Shown piece by piece: positions 1 through 13,900 of a stretch of 64,000 bases of DNA. Under the pieces are notes generated by a model. The model had not been told where the DNA came from and did not search any database. It worked only from the letters and a program-made list of their open reading frames with translations. How positions within the stretch are numbered: position 1 is the stretch's first letter; the number at the start of each line of letters is the position of its first letter. The position numbers were made by a program, and so were the translations under genes. The stretch lies in assembly GCF_041381155.1 (NCBI RefSeq), contig NC_091134.1, positions 2,352,001 to 2,416,000 of the forward strand. Direction: 5' to 3'. The stretch comes from Argopecten irradians. Taxonomy: Eukaryota > Mollusca > Bivalvia > Pectinida > Pectinidae.

Positions 1-600
1 CCAACCACTGACACCTGTAGAAGGTAACTCGGTAAGTACTGTAACTTCTCCTTCCCAACCACTGACACCTGTAGAAGGTAACTCGGTAAGTACTGTAACT
101 TCTCCTTCCCAACCACTGACACCTGTAGAAGGTAACTCGGTAATGTACTGTAACTTCTCTAACTCTTCCCAACCACTGACACCTGTAGACCTGACAAGAA
201 GGTAACCTCGGTAAGTTACTGAAATTATACGTTCTTTTGCATACCACTGACACCTGTAAAAAAACTCCTCGAGAATGGAGCGAAAACTCCAGACGTTTTC
301 GAGACGTCACAATAGAGACATTGACGGTGCGTATTGATTCGGAAAAAAGAATCCCTTGAAAAACCACTAGAATGTTACATTTAAACATACTTCCCAACCA
401 CTCATTTTCAAAACAACCATAGAATTAATTTACTTGTAACTTTCTCCGTTCCAACCACTGACACCAACTCGGTATTGTAACTTCTCCTTCACTGACCACC
501 TGTCAGAAGGTAAACTTCGAATAAAGAACTGATAACTTCTCCTTACCACTGACCACCTGAGTGTAAACGGTTTCCCCAACACTGACTACCTTGTAGAAGG
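1..600. repeat. 54-bp tandem array, decaying rightwards
   Basis: The first three units are near perfect, with period 54 (starts at about 1, 55 and 109). Copies then degenerate to about position 600. Each unit carries an acceptor-like 'cacctgtag' followed 11 bases later by a strong donor-like 'cggtaagtact'. The array sits just upstream of the first recognisable ATPase exon, so it is probably intronic. Confidence 0.85.
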
Positions 601-684
601 TAACGTATTTTTTTTTCATACCCCGATAAAATTAAAAAATAGTGACATCAATGCTTAAATGCAAAAAAAATATTGGCTAATCAG

Positions 685-736
685 AAAGCAAGATTTGGTA
701 TGAAAACAAAGAAAAATTGATTATTATATCTTTATG
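685..736 (+). CDS. ATP13A: ATPase exon 1 of window (N-terminal region)
   Basis: Encodes about 17 residues including [15 protein letters not shown], which resembles the ATP13A2 segment just before the conserved 'LDHGRSC'-like stretch. The acceptor is tcag at 681-684 and the donor is at 737. The phase joins exactly to the next exon. This is the weakest exon of the set. Confidence 0.6.
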
Positions 737-1920
737 GTGGGTTTTCGTGCATTAACATTTGTATTTGCATATTACAGAATTATCTGCCCTTGCGGGTAGT
801 TTTTGATTGTGACGTCATGTGTTTGCGAACGTAACGTCATACTGCTTGGAGAAAACGACGTGAAACTTGCTCACAAAATAATGACGTAACAATCGATACC
901 TACCCGCAAGGGAGCTAACTCTGTAATATGCAAAGACGGAGTACCGTGGATCACAACAAAATAGGTCACTAACCAGTCGTACTGTTAATATAACTCGTTT
1001 TTGCGGAATTTAAGATCCATGAAATATCCAGAATTCAGAAGCACACCAAAAATAGGCTCCTCCAAAGAATGTAATTTTTAAATATGAGCTAAAATGTAAA
1101 CCAGAACAGGTGGTACTTATTTAAGCTATATGCAAATTGCTTTTTTATTGTAGGGGTCTAGAGGACAATACTCGCTGTTCTCTCTTTCATAAGTTTGAGG
1201 GGTTGTCGAAAGATAAACAAGAAGAAAGGTGAGAATAACAACATTTTTTTGTAAATTTGATTTATTCTCGTTTCTCATTTCGTCACAAAAGAGGATTATC
1301 GGGGGGGGGGGTGGGGCAAAAGAAGGATTATCGAAATCTCAATTATTTATATCAGACTTTGGGATCATTTTTCGTTTTGTTCTTCTTGTTACAAAACTAA
1401 TTTTGATCGCCATTTTCAAAACGTCCGTTTGTTGAAGGAAGGGAGTCATGTCTGCAATGTTGAGTTTTATCAGTTTAATAATTGTGCCTTTTTAGTCCAC
1501 CATTGTTGGATTATTCAAATCGCCTTCCGTCCGTTTTCCGTGCATCCATAAACTACATATGTATTCTTCTTACCGCTATTTCTCAGACTCGTCCTCAAAA
1601 AATAGCTGGCTGATAGCCATATTGGATTCTGATATTTGAAGATTGTTACCTGATTTTTCATAATGTATTGAATGAATGTGATATTTATGGAGCTCGCCCT
1701 GAGGCGACCTATCTTACTTCCTGCAATGAATTTTAATGTTTGTTTTTTTTATTTTCGAACATTTTACACAGTATATATAAATGGACACTAACACACAAAC
1801 ACTTTCATATGCACTCATTCACAATACTTAAAAACATCAAATTGTACGTTATGAGACACCCATAAAAACATATATTAACCATTAATAGCAAACCATAACG
1901 CACATATATGCATGCTCTCA

Positions 1921-1998
<78 letters not shown>

Positions 1999-4900
1999 GA
2001 CAGACAGACACAGACAGCACGACAGACAGACAGACAGACCGACAGACATACATACTAAAGAAGAAAGATAAGAAGGAAGAAGAAAGAAGAGGGAGGAGGT
2101 ACCGTTACATATACACTATATTATAGTTTAAATATATTATAAAAAAAAAAATAAAAAAAAAAATAAAAAAAAATGTTCTGAAGAATCGTTGTGCTGATCA
2201 GCTATATAAACCCTAACAAAAAATAAAAATAAAATTAAAGTAAGTTAGTTGTAGTAAAAGACTAAGTGAAAGACTAGGGTAAAGGTATATACTTAAAGGT
2301 CCAATAAAGGTTTCCATTTCCTCCAGTCTATTTCAAATTGCCTTTTAACATGGTCAATGTTTATTTCTTCAATGAAAAACACACGTGTGATTATCAGACT
2401 ATTTAGAGTCTGTCATATGTCTTAAATGCAACATACCGTAAAGCCGGTTTTTTTCGCGGGGAAAATTTCGATTTGACCTAAAAAAAGCAACAAAAAAGAA
2501 ACAAAAAACAAAACAAAACAAAAAACCCAACAAAAACAAACGGGAAATACACACTTAGCGACTTGTTCCATTATATTGTTTGTAACAATTTCTTTATATT
2601 TTGCGAATAAAACTTTCCAGATCATAGCAATGTCCCGCGAAAAAATATCATTCCCGACCATACGATATTTAAACTTCCTTAACTTATTTCTAATTGTAGG
2701 CGAATTCATTTCGGCGTGAACTCCATCCCTGTCCACGTTTCCTCTGTGATTGAGATTCTTTTGAAACAGGTAAACCGATTTGTGTTTTTACAGTGGTAAA
2801 GTCGCAATGTGATACCTTGAAAAATTTTCCTTTTGAAACAAGTGACGTTACATTAAATTTCACTACTATAAGTTACGTTTACGGATGACACAAATAAATA
2901 AGCATTCGTTCTATTTTGTGTAGGTGATGTCCCCGTTCTATATCTTCCAAATGTTTTCCTGTGCCCTTTGGCTGTCGGACAAATATTACTACTATACTGT
3001 GAGTCTGTTGGTCATCAACTTCTTTTCCATCGCCAGCTACATCTACCAGACCAGGAAGGTAATTATACCAAGTAGACAAAAGAAGAGGAAATGAGGTGAG
3101 GTACACCTATTTAAAATTGTCCCCAAAACAGCTATAGCCGTGATTTGAGAGATATAACCTACTTACTTTCGATTGTTTAGTAACTTTGACATTCTATTGG
3201 GTATTGTAGTCTAACGCAAAGTTATATACAATTTGTACAAATCACTTTCGATGGCACGGATGTAAGCGGGAGGGGTATTAAAGTGGGAGAAAACCACATT
3301 GCCCGGAAAAAAACCCACGTGATCTGGCTTATGACCCCTGACCTTTTCACGTGCGTGGGGTTGAACCTAGGCCAGCTAGATGGAGGGCGAGTGGATTAAC
3401 CACTCAATGTCGTTTGTTTATCATTTGCTGACATATTGTTTATATAAAAACAGTCATACTGTTTTACACATTGATTTCAGCAGAATACAGCTGGTTTTAT
3501 CGCCTTAGACCTGACATTGATACAATATATCATTTACTTAAACACAAGGTTGATTCTGATACAGATGCAGAAAGCATTACGAGACACGATCTCAATGTCA
3601 ACAACGGTGTCCGTATGTCGTGGAGGACAAGGTATTCTCATTCTTCTGTTTTCTTAATCTTAACCTTTATCTTCATCTTGTAACTTTGCTATGTAAACGG
3701 CAAACAGCAAAGTCTGGTTTTTAGTAACATCTTATTATTATCAACAGTAATTAGTTGCTTTTTGGTCACGGTTTCCTACGATTGGGCCTTTAACAACTTC
3801 GCTAGCCAAGGGTATTAAGTCCGATTATCTTCCTACTACAAAGATAATCGGCTAATACCCTTGGCTAGCGAAGTTGGGCCTTTGAGAAGTGTTGCGCGTA
3901 CCCCGATACGACTCGCGATCGCTTGCGAGTACAATGTGACTGTGTCAGGCAGCCTGCTTTGTATCTTTGGCGTTTTGACTTTATTCCATTTTACACTACA
4001 TTGATATAATGAATGATAATTTTTTGCCTTCACTGACAGTAAATTATGAATAAACCATTGTAATTAAGATATATACATGATAGATAAAATTAACCCAACC
4101 CCTTTATTACCAGGATTGTTTTTATTGTTTGTATTTACAATAGTATATGAGAACGTGTCTTCAGAAGATCTCGTACCCGGTGACGTCATAGAGATTCCAA
4201 GACGAGATTTCATGATGCAGTGTGATGCTGTGCTGATATCTGGAAACTGTATTGTCAATGAAAGTATGCTGACAGGTGGGTGTCTTCTTCTTATGTGTCA
4301 ACCAAGCCGTCAAATACTGACGATTTGTGGTCGTCTGGGGTTGGGCGCGTGGGCTCGAGATTTGAAGTGATTTGAAGTTTTTAGCGCCGTTTGAAAGATA
4401 GAATCAGGATAAAAAGAATAAGATGGAGTTTGTTGTGTAGGTTTTAAAGGCCCACTACCTTACCGAAACGGCTTTTAATTTTTAAAATGGGAATGTAAAA
4501 CAAGATCGATAATTTTGTAGAGTCTTCAGAATTATTAACTTACCGTTAATACTACATTCATCATCACCTTCTGAACGTTTTGATTAAAATAAATAAAATG
4601 TTTATTTTCATAACGCGGGTCGTATTATGTTTCCCGCCTTCGTCCTAAATACCGCACGGTAGTTGACTATCAATTGACTCTCCACTGTTTTCATATATTA
4701 CGCAGGAAATCTTGCATATGTTTGGTGTCGTAACCTTACTTTAGGTCATCGGTATGCATTTTCTGATGTTATTAATGTTTTTTTAAGAAACCTTTATATT
4801 TTGCTCCGGAAAGGTAGTGGGCCTTTAAGTACTGTGTTAGTATGTGTTCCTTGAAGTCTATAAGTTCTGTGCTTTGTATTAATGCTACCCGTGATAGATT

Positions 4901-7900
4901 CCATTGTGATATAGAAGCAATATTTCTAACAATATACATGTACCACATATTTATACATGTACACGCTTATTCTCGCGCGGTTGATAGTCTTTGAGATTTT
5001 GTGATCTAGAAAATGGTTGGGAAAAACTCTCCGTAAAATAACAAGGAATGAGTAACTTACATGCTCCTATAACAAGGTTACAAAATTTTGTGAAATTTTC
5101 AATTCACAACTTTTTTATTTGCATTTAAAATGAAAGATATAATAGAGTTTTTCAACCCACAAGATAAGATATTAAATACTTCTCCGCGAAAATATACGTC
5201 ATGTCAATTCTTTTCTTCTCTCCGTGTTAAAAAACCACTAGCTTACTTTTGCTGTGTATCAAATATATACAATAAAATATTTTGATACTGTGCAGTGATT
5301 GCGTTATATCTAACATACAGTTATATTCAGTTAGAAACTGGTCATCTAATTGAGATCAGGGTTATAAATTGTTCATGGTTAAATATGAAAGTTGCTATAC
5401 AGAAACTGGAACAGACAAATTAGTATTTTTCTGCAATTTAAAAGTTACATACTTTACATTATTATTATAACCACTGTATATATTTTTCTTCTTCATGAAA
5501 TATTAAAAATAATAGATTGCGTCACTAAAATGACACTATGACCTATATGGAATGAAGTACTGTTTGCGCATCCACCAGAAATAAGTTATATTATTTTTTT
5601 ATGTTATTAGGACAAACATTTATAGGAGAAAACACCAATCATATTTTAAACCATTAGTACCATGTATGGTCTGTTGGCGGTGGAGCTCTTTAAAATAAAG
5701 TTATAAACAATGTATGTGGTACAAAGGATTTTATAAAAATCTGTACAAGAATAGGTACCTGTCGATTGTTTACCTTTTGTGAAAGCGATTATCATCGAAA
5801 GGCGATTTCAGATTAATTCTTTGTATACAAAAATACTGTAAGAAAAATATAATGGTTTCTTACTATACAGAAATGTCGACATTGAAGGTGATAGTATTTT
5901 ACATTCAAGGTGAGAGTGTCCCAATGACAAAGACACCTTTACCCAGAAACAATGAAGAAGAAATATTCAACATCAAGGAACATGCTCGCCATGTCCTGTT
6001 CTGCGGTACCAAGGTCATACAGACTCAGCAACAAGGTCATGACAAGGTCAAGGCCATCGTAGTTCGCACAGGTATGTCAATTTGTCTTCATTCATTAACA
6101 CAAGTATTAAATATATGTAACATTCAATATCATTGTGAAAATAAAAGAGAACTTTAAAGATGCTCAACCGCCGACAAGTGGCATTTTTTCACTATCAAAA
6201 GCAGGAGCAGACGATTTAGTATTTTTCTTCAGTTACAAAAATTACTTACTTTACACTATTACCACCATTGAAAAGCTTGAGCTTCTAATCTTATTTCCAG
6301 TTAGAAACATGAAAAATAATTAATTACATCCCGAAAAAATTCTGTGGCACTATATCCTTTATGGAAAAATTACTGAATGCGCATGCACCAAAGGCAAAAT
6401 AACAAAAATATATTATTTTTTGTGTTAATTAGACATACATATACACGATTGAACACCAATTATTGATTAAATAATTAATAACATTTATGCTCTGTCGGCG
6501 GTGGAGCATCTTTAAGGATTATCCTTGATACTATAGAAAATGAGAACGACTTCAATAACAATCTGTGCATGTGTTTTGTAGGGTTCAGTACAACCAAGGG
6601 AGGACTAGTGAGATCTATACTCTACCCCAAACCTGTCGACTTTAAGTTCCAGAGGGACAGCTATATATTTATAGGTTTACTGGCTGTCATTGGAGCGACA
6701 GGATTCACTTACACAATGACACTTATGGTAACTAATTTCATATTCGTTTTAGTTTTATCTAGTTGTATCAAATATTGTATGGAAACCTAATCCATTCATA
6801 TGTACTGTCCTAAGATTCTGAAATTTTTGTTACACATGCATTTTTGCAAATATACATAAAGCAGGGAAATGTGTAAATTTTGTAATTACAGGCTTCAGTA
6901 AATATAATTTATCAACTTATTTATCTTCTCTAACTCATTTATTGTATTTTCGAGAGTTTTCTTACAAAGAAAATAAATAAAAAGATAAATTGTCAGCAAT
7001 TTTTAACATATGTAACTGAATCTTTGGAGGTCAGTGTACATACTATCGATATCGAATTTACATTCACCTTTTTAAGAAAACATTTGAAATAGTTTTATAT
7101 CGCAAATCAGAATGAATGAATCTTAAGTAATAAATTTTATTTCTCTTTTCGTAGATACATCGTGGATCGACTGTAAAGGAGATTATAATTCGTTCCCTGG
7201 ACGTAGTGACGACGGCAGTACCGGCCGCCCTCCCTCTGGCTTTGACCATAGGTGTGGTGTTCGCCCAGAGTCGTCTCAAACGACGTAACATATATTGTAT
7301 CAGTCCCAACTGTATAAACGTCAGTGGTACCATCAACGTCTTCTGTTTCGATAAGGTATTGTTGTAAAATTGATTAAGATAAGGTGTTGAAGTAAAATTG
7401 ATTAATTAAGATAAGGTATTGAAGTAAAATTGATTGATTTAGATAAGGTATTGAAGTAAAATTGATTGATTTAGATAAGGTATTGAAGTAAAATTGATTG
7501 ATTTAGATAAGGTATTGAATTAAAATTGATTGATTTAGATAAGGTATTAAAGTAAAATTGATTGATTTATATAAGGTATTGTAGTAAAATTGATTGATTT
7601 AGATAAGGTATTAAAGTAAAATTGATTGATTTATATAAGGTATTGTAGTAAAATTGATTGATTTAGATAAGGTATTGAAGTAAAATTGATTGATTTAGAT
7701 AAGGTATTGTAGTAAAATTGATTGATTTAGATAAGGTATTGAAGTAAAATTAATTAATTTAGGTAAGGTATTGTAGTAAAATCAATTAATTTAGATAAGG
7801 TATTGAAGTAAAATTAATTAATTTAGATAAGGTATTGAAGTAAAATTAATTAATTTAGATAGGGTTGTCTAAAACGGTAATGGATCTTTATCTTTCATTT

Positions 7901-10900
7901 TTTGTCATTCTTGTTTTCATTTTTCACATTTATTCATTTTTTTCACCTTTATCATTTAGGGAAAAAACCATAAAACAGCAATGAAATCTTTTTTTATTTT
8001 GTCTTTTTTTTCACTATTCACCTGTATGCAGTGTCCTTCGTCCTAACTAATTATACAATTACCAGCTATGGTTTTTAATTTCTACACCATTTCTGTAAAA
8101 GAAGTCAACATTTCTCAAAAAAAAGTTAGAACATGAATAAAAGAACGAAGTAAAGGTGTTTTGTGTTACAGACGGGAACCCTCACAGAAGACGGTCTCAA
8201 ACTGCAGGGTGTTGTCCCAGTGTCAGCGAGCAGGTAATCAGGATTGATCATTCATTATTGAATGTAAAGAAATCAATAAGTCTTATCTCGCTTTTCATTT
8301 TTTTCACAAAAGTTTTGTATACTTCTTTTTAATTTTCCAATTGTTTACATTTTTTTAAATGTACATCCACATACTTCTTACTTCTAACATGTTAAAGACA
8401 TTGATGTTTATGATTAGTATGTGATATGATAATAATATGACACTTTTTAGTTGATAAAATAATTGAGTACGAGACTTAAAATATCCGATTGCAATATATA
8501 AATAGGTCGATACAAATCCATCAAAGTTTGACATAAATTGTAATTTATTATCAGTTATATATCGCCCATTATTTATTGATGTTGTGTCATTAATACAACA
8601 TGGATGATAGAGGTGTAATTCCCCATATCAGATTGTACAAAATATGCAATATCAGGACTTCCATTTGTTTCTCATTTAACTGTAAAATTGTTGTTACTTA
8701 GATTAAGATTTATTATATTTTTTATCCCCCGATTTCTCCGCAACAGGGGATATTAATTTGGGTTAGGTTAAATGCTTTAAGGACTCAGAGCAGTTCGATC
8801 GCGACTTTCAACGGGCTTAATTTAGCGGAGTTATGGCCCTTTGCTTAGATAAAAAAAGTCAGTTTCTGCCACTTTCGTCCAATAACTGTAATAAATATTA
8901 ACTTATTTTCTTCAAACTTGGTAACAAGGTTGAATACCTTAAGTGCCTGGCCAGGTTCAATCAAACCTTTCAGCGGATGCTATTTATCAGAATTATGGCC
9001 CTTTAATTTACCACAAATGTTATTTTTCTGCAGTTTCTGTGTAATAACTAACAAATGTTAAAACTAATATTGATGAAACTTGGTTACAAAGTTAAATGCC
9101 TTAAGGTCTAAGCCAAGTTCGATCGCCATTTTTTACAGATCTTAATTAGCAGAGTTATGGCCCTTTTATTTAATAAAAAAAAGTCATTTTCTGCCTCTTT
9201 CGTTCAATAACTGTAATAAATATTAACCGATTTTCTTCAAACTTGGTAACAAAGTTAAATGTCTTAAGGGCTCGGCGAAGTAATTTAGCAGAGTAATGGC
9301 CCTTTTATTTAATAAAAAAGTAATTTCCCGCCATTTCCCTGCAATAACTAATAAATATTACCCGATTTTCTTCAAACTTAGTAACAAGGCCAAATGCCTT
9401 AAGAGCTTGGCCAAGTTCGATTACCACTTTTGGCTGACATCATGTAGTGGAGTTATGACCCTTTGATGTACTGAAAACGTTCTTACCTCAATAATGTTTA
9501 CCTACAATATGTCCTGAAAGCGGGAGATGGAAATTTCACGAATTTGCTTGTTATTATTTATATATAATAAGACATCGATTTAATGTCGTAACTTCAACAA
9601 TGGCTTATTTACAGATTCCTCTCCGAAACAGAATCCATCGAAGAATTGATGGGCGGTCACCTATACAATGCCATGGCTTCGTGTCACTCTTTAACAATTA
9701 TCGAAGGGGAGACAACTGGTGATCCTCTAGATTTGATTATGTTTGAAGCAACAGCATGTGTACGTTAGATATTTGATTGGTACCTAAACGTTGTTATATG
9801 TTGAAAGTATTTGTTATTGATAATCATTATTTTGGCTAAATGTTTATATATATACATATGTTTTATAATCATTAACTATTAATTTGATCAAGAATGCGGT
9901 TTCTTAACAGCTTTTCTTCCGCAACATTAAGTGCTACTAAATAAAAATAAATGAATAAAAGTAAATCGGATGCACTGTTCTGTAGAACGGATAATTATTC
10001 TGTTGTTATGCGATAGAATTGTTGATTATTCTGTAGTAATTTATGGTAAGCCAAGATACTTTTTATTCATAATTGAAAATTTTAATTCCTATATTGGGAA
10101 TACTATTTCCCGATATCGGAAATTCTATTGCCGATATTAGAAATTACTTTTCATTTCATTTCTAATATCGGAAATTATAATTCTGATATCGGAAATTGTT
10201 ATTTCCGATATCAGAATTAAAGTTCCCGATATCGGTAATTCCGATATCAGAATTAATAGGATTAAAAGTAGCATGACTTGCCATAGTAATTAGACCTGTT
10301 TCATTTTAGCATCTCACAGACGCAGATCAATCTTACAGTCAGTTTTCCTTTCCTGTTTCCACGATGGTCCAGCTACCGTTATCACAGAAAGCAGACGTAC
10401 GTATATATTGTGTGCATAAAGTATCTTACTTATTCCCCTTTGAACAGAAAGTAACGAACCTAATCTTTAAACAATAGGATATTTTCTGAGAATTTAATGT
10501 CAGAGGGAATCCTATCTAGTCATAAATACGATCTACATAACCTATATAGTTACTGTGGTTATATATGAGTACCTAGACTAGGCATAATGTCTATGTGTGT
10601 ATAACACTAAGCGTTACTTAATTCAAAGAAAAATAGATCGGATGCACTGCTCTTTAGAATTTTTAGTTATTCTGTTGTAATTAGACCTGTTTAATTTTAC
10701 CGTCTCACAGAAGTTGACCAGAAGGAATCCGATGTTCTTGACATTAATACGATCTCCAAACCTTTTAGTATTGCGTTTCTGAATTAAATGTTTATCAAGT
10801 TATATGTGTGTGTCTGGGCATAATGTTTTTGTGTGTATTTGTGTAATTAGAAGGCATGTATATACTGTGGTGTGTAAATAAAGATTGTCATTTTCTACTG

Positions 10901-13900
10901 CGTTTTCTGCCACGAATTAACATATATAACAGATGATGTGTGTCCAATTTTTATTATATTGTGTCTTTACATATCCACGGTTATGAATGCATCGTCTCAG
11001 CAACACATGATGATAAGTCAAGATAAAAACTTTTTTGTTTGGAAAGCGTAACACTACCGATCCAATTAACAAACCAATAATTAAACATTTTGGTTTCAGA
11101 TAGATATGTTGGGGATTGTTCGACAGTTCGCCTTCACCTCCAATCTACAGCGTATGTCGGTCATTGTTTGTGAGGCTCATAAAGAGAAATTAACTCTGTA
11201 CTGTAAAGGTGCTCCGGAGATGGTAGCGTCTCTGTCAAAACCAGAGTCAGGTACGATTAAATAAAGTAACGAACCTAATCTTTAAACAATAGGATATTTC
11301 TGAGAATTTAATGTCAGAGGGAATCCTATCTAGTCATAAATACGATCTACATAGGTACGATTAAATAAAGTCATTGTAGTATGTTCTCAACTGAATAAAA
11401 TTCATACCTTCGTGCTGCGATCGATGATCTTCTGGTAACAGTGATGATTATATGATGATTAGAGAAATATTAATTTAATAAATGTCTAAATCTATTCAAT
11501 GGAACAGCTTTGTATATATATCGGTCTTATATAAATCATTTTTAACGTAGAAGCACACTTCTATCTAAAAAGGAAATGTAAATGTAACTTATATTAAAGA
11601 CAAATTTTTGTTTAATTTTGATTAATTCGCAAACAATGCATTTTTTGAAGTCTAGAAAAAAATCTAACCCTGACGACGAAATTGTAACATTTTTATTATA
11701 GTTCCACCAGATTTCCACGACGTATTAAGGAGTTATACTAAACATGGTTTTCGGGTGCTGGCGTTAGCTAGAAAAGATTTGAACAAAATTCAGGCGGATA
11801 CTGTACAAAAAGTGGCACGGTAAATATCACTTTGTAACTAATGTGAGAAGATATTCTTGTTGATTAATTAGATGATTCTTCTGTGATACGGTTTATTCAG
11901 TTATTGTTTTCGATGACACAATTCTTCCAAACGCCAATATTACTATGAATTAACATTGTACTATATTCGGAATCATACATGTACATAAATCCCCACGTTT
12001 TATTCTCTTATCTGGATACAATGCGACCTCGCAAAGCCGTAGCTTCCTCTAAAGATCATGACGATAGCTGACCCGCGGTCCACTGTCCCCTCAACCAACC
12101 GCATCGAACACCCTCCTCTCTTAAATGAAATGGTAGTGAATTCTAAACGCCCTCGTTTCCAGTCCTACCATGACGCTGGAACTCTTGAAGCACATACTCA
12201 CATTGAATCACGTTTTTATGATGGTGTAGGGCGGATATGGAAAGGGAACTGGAGTTCTTGGGACTGCTAGTGATGGAGAACCGCCTGAAGGTTGAGACCA
12301 CACCCGTTATACACCAGCTCAGGGAGGCTGATATAAAGACTATCATGGTGACAGGTAAAATGTTATTGATATTGAGTTTGTTGTTACAAATTCAAATGGA
12401 GTAATGCAATTAGAATTTCGTGTTCCACGTATGGCTTAATAACATACAATTTTTATCGAACTTATATTTTTATTTTAGTTTTTTACAGATCGAAATTTCT
12501 TTCAAATCTAGGGTCACGGTGGCCAAGTGGTTAAGTGTCCCGAAATATCACTACAAACCCTCAATATCTGGGTTGTGAGTTGCCAGGTACTGATCGCTTG
12601 TCGGTGGTTTTTATTCCTCCAGCACCAAACCTGGCACATCTTTACATGCCCCTTGCTGTAAATAGGGCGTAAAACTAAACAAACCGAACCAAAGCAAACT
12701 TTCAAACCTTTAACATAAAATAGTATCAAGCTGCCACCCAATAATTTGTTCAATAAAATATCTTGTCCACATTATAAGGCGACAACATACTGACAGCACT
12801 GTCAGTTGCCGAAGAATGTGGGATGGTAGACAATACAGACGACGTCATTTTGGTACAGGGACGAGAACCGGAAACGGATTCCAAAGCAAATCTACAGTAC
12901 ACGTTCGCAGACAGTGAAAAGGTAATACCTCAGTTTAGTATCATAATTACTTTGTCTCTCAATATCTTTTGTTCCGACTAATATTAGCGAATATGGTTCA
13001 TCTTAGCGTTGCTTTATTGTTTAACGTTATACGAAAAACAAAACAAATTACAAGCTTGTCGTTGGAGGTAAGGTCTTGTTTTCGATAGGTTTTTAACAAT
13101 GGAAAATAAATGGACACCTCATCGTATAAAATATATCATTGCATCTGATGTTTACAACTGGGAAATGGAATATGAATACTAATGTATAGATTTCATTCTT
13201 GATTTTTCAAAATCGTTTGCATGACATACACAACGCAATTTAAGGCGATATTGAACACAAATCTGTAAATATGAGATATATGTGATACCAATTAAACTTT
13301 TGATGATCAATAAAATTTGATATTGCCCTGAAGAAGCGGGACCTGATGGAACAGAAGACAATCCATCCACATCCCTTTATGTTTGTATATAATCGTTCCT
13401 AGTTTTGCTATAATGGCGGGTTGTACCACTGTCTTCGTATTTAATTTTGCTTAAGGTTGCTACAGAAATCCTATCTAAAAAAGGGAACTTGAAGTTTGCT
13501 CTCGATGGAAAGACATGGGCGATTATCCGCCAGCATTTTCCTGAAGTTCTTCCGAAAATTGTACTGAAGGGAGTAGTATTTGCAAGAATGTCTCCTGAAC
13601 AGAAAGCACAACTCATCGAATCATTGCAAGACCTAGGGTAATAGCGCTATTCCCTGTAGCTGTGCTTAATTAAAGCAAACGTGAATATTTTCTGAATTTA
13701 ATTAGTGTACTGGTCTGCTATCTATAAGGATAAAGGTTTGGTATACTATTACCTTATTCACCGAGTGATTTCTGTGACTTTTTTCTTATCTTAGTTGATT
13801 CCTTGGAGCCGTGGAAATGGTTGCTTTTAGGTTCTACGCGGGATGCGTTTAACTTTTGACCTTTGTTTCTAGGTACTAGATGGGTATGTGTTTAACATTT

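Noticed and set aside
1908-2126. 72-residue frame rich in His/Thr
   Set aside because: It is a translation of CT/CA/CAGA microsatellites with no splice or family support.
2422-2736. 104-residue minus-strand frame
   Set aside because: It overlaps the antisense of an ATPase exon and A-rich intron sequence, with no recognisable domain.
3479-3631. Longer version of ATPase exon 5 starting at 3481
   Set aside because: It is open in frame, but its first 28 residues have no P5B counterpart, while the acceptor at 3564 gives a direct family match.
7064-7336. 90-residue minus-strand frame
   Set aside because: Antisense shadow of the ATPase M4 exon.
12512-12600. Possible tRNA gene from box A/B-like motifs
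   Set aside because: No closing acceptor stem, and the same body recurs at 55004, so it is a SINE.
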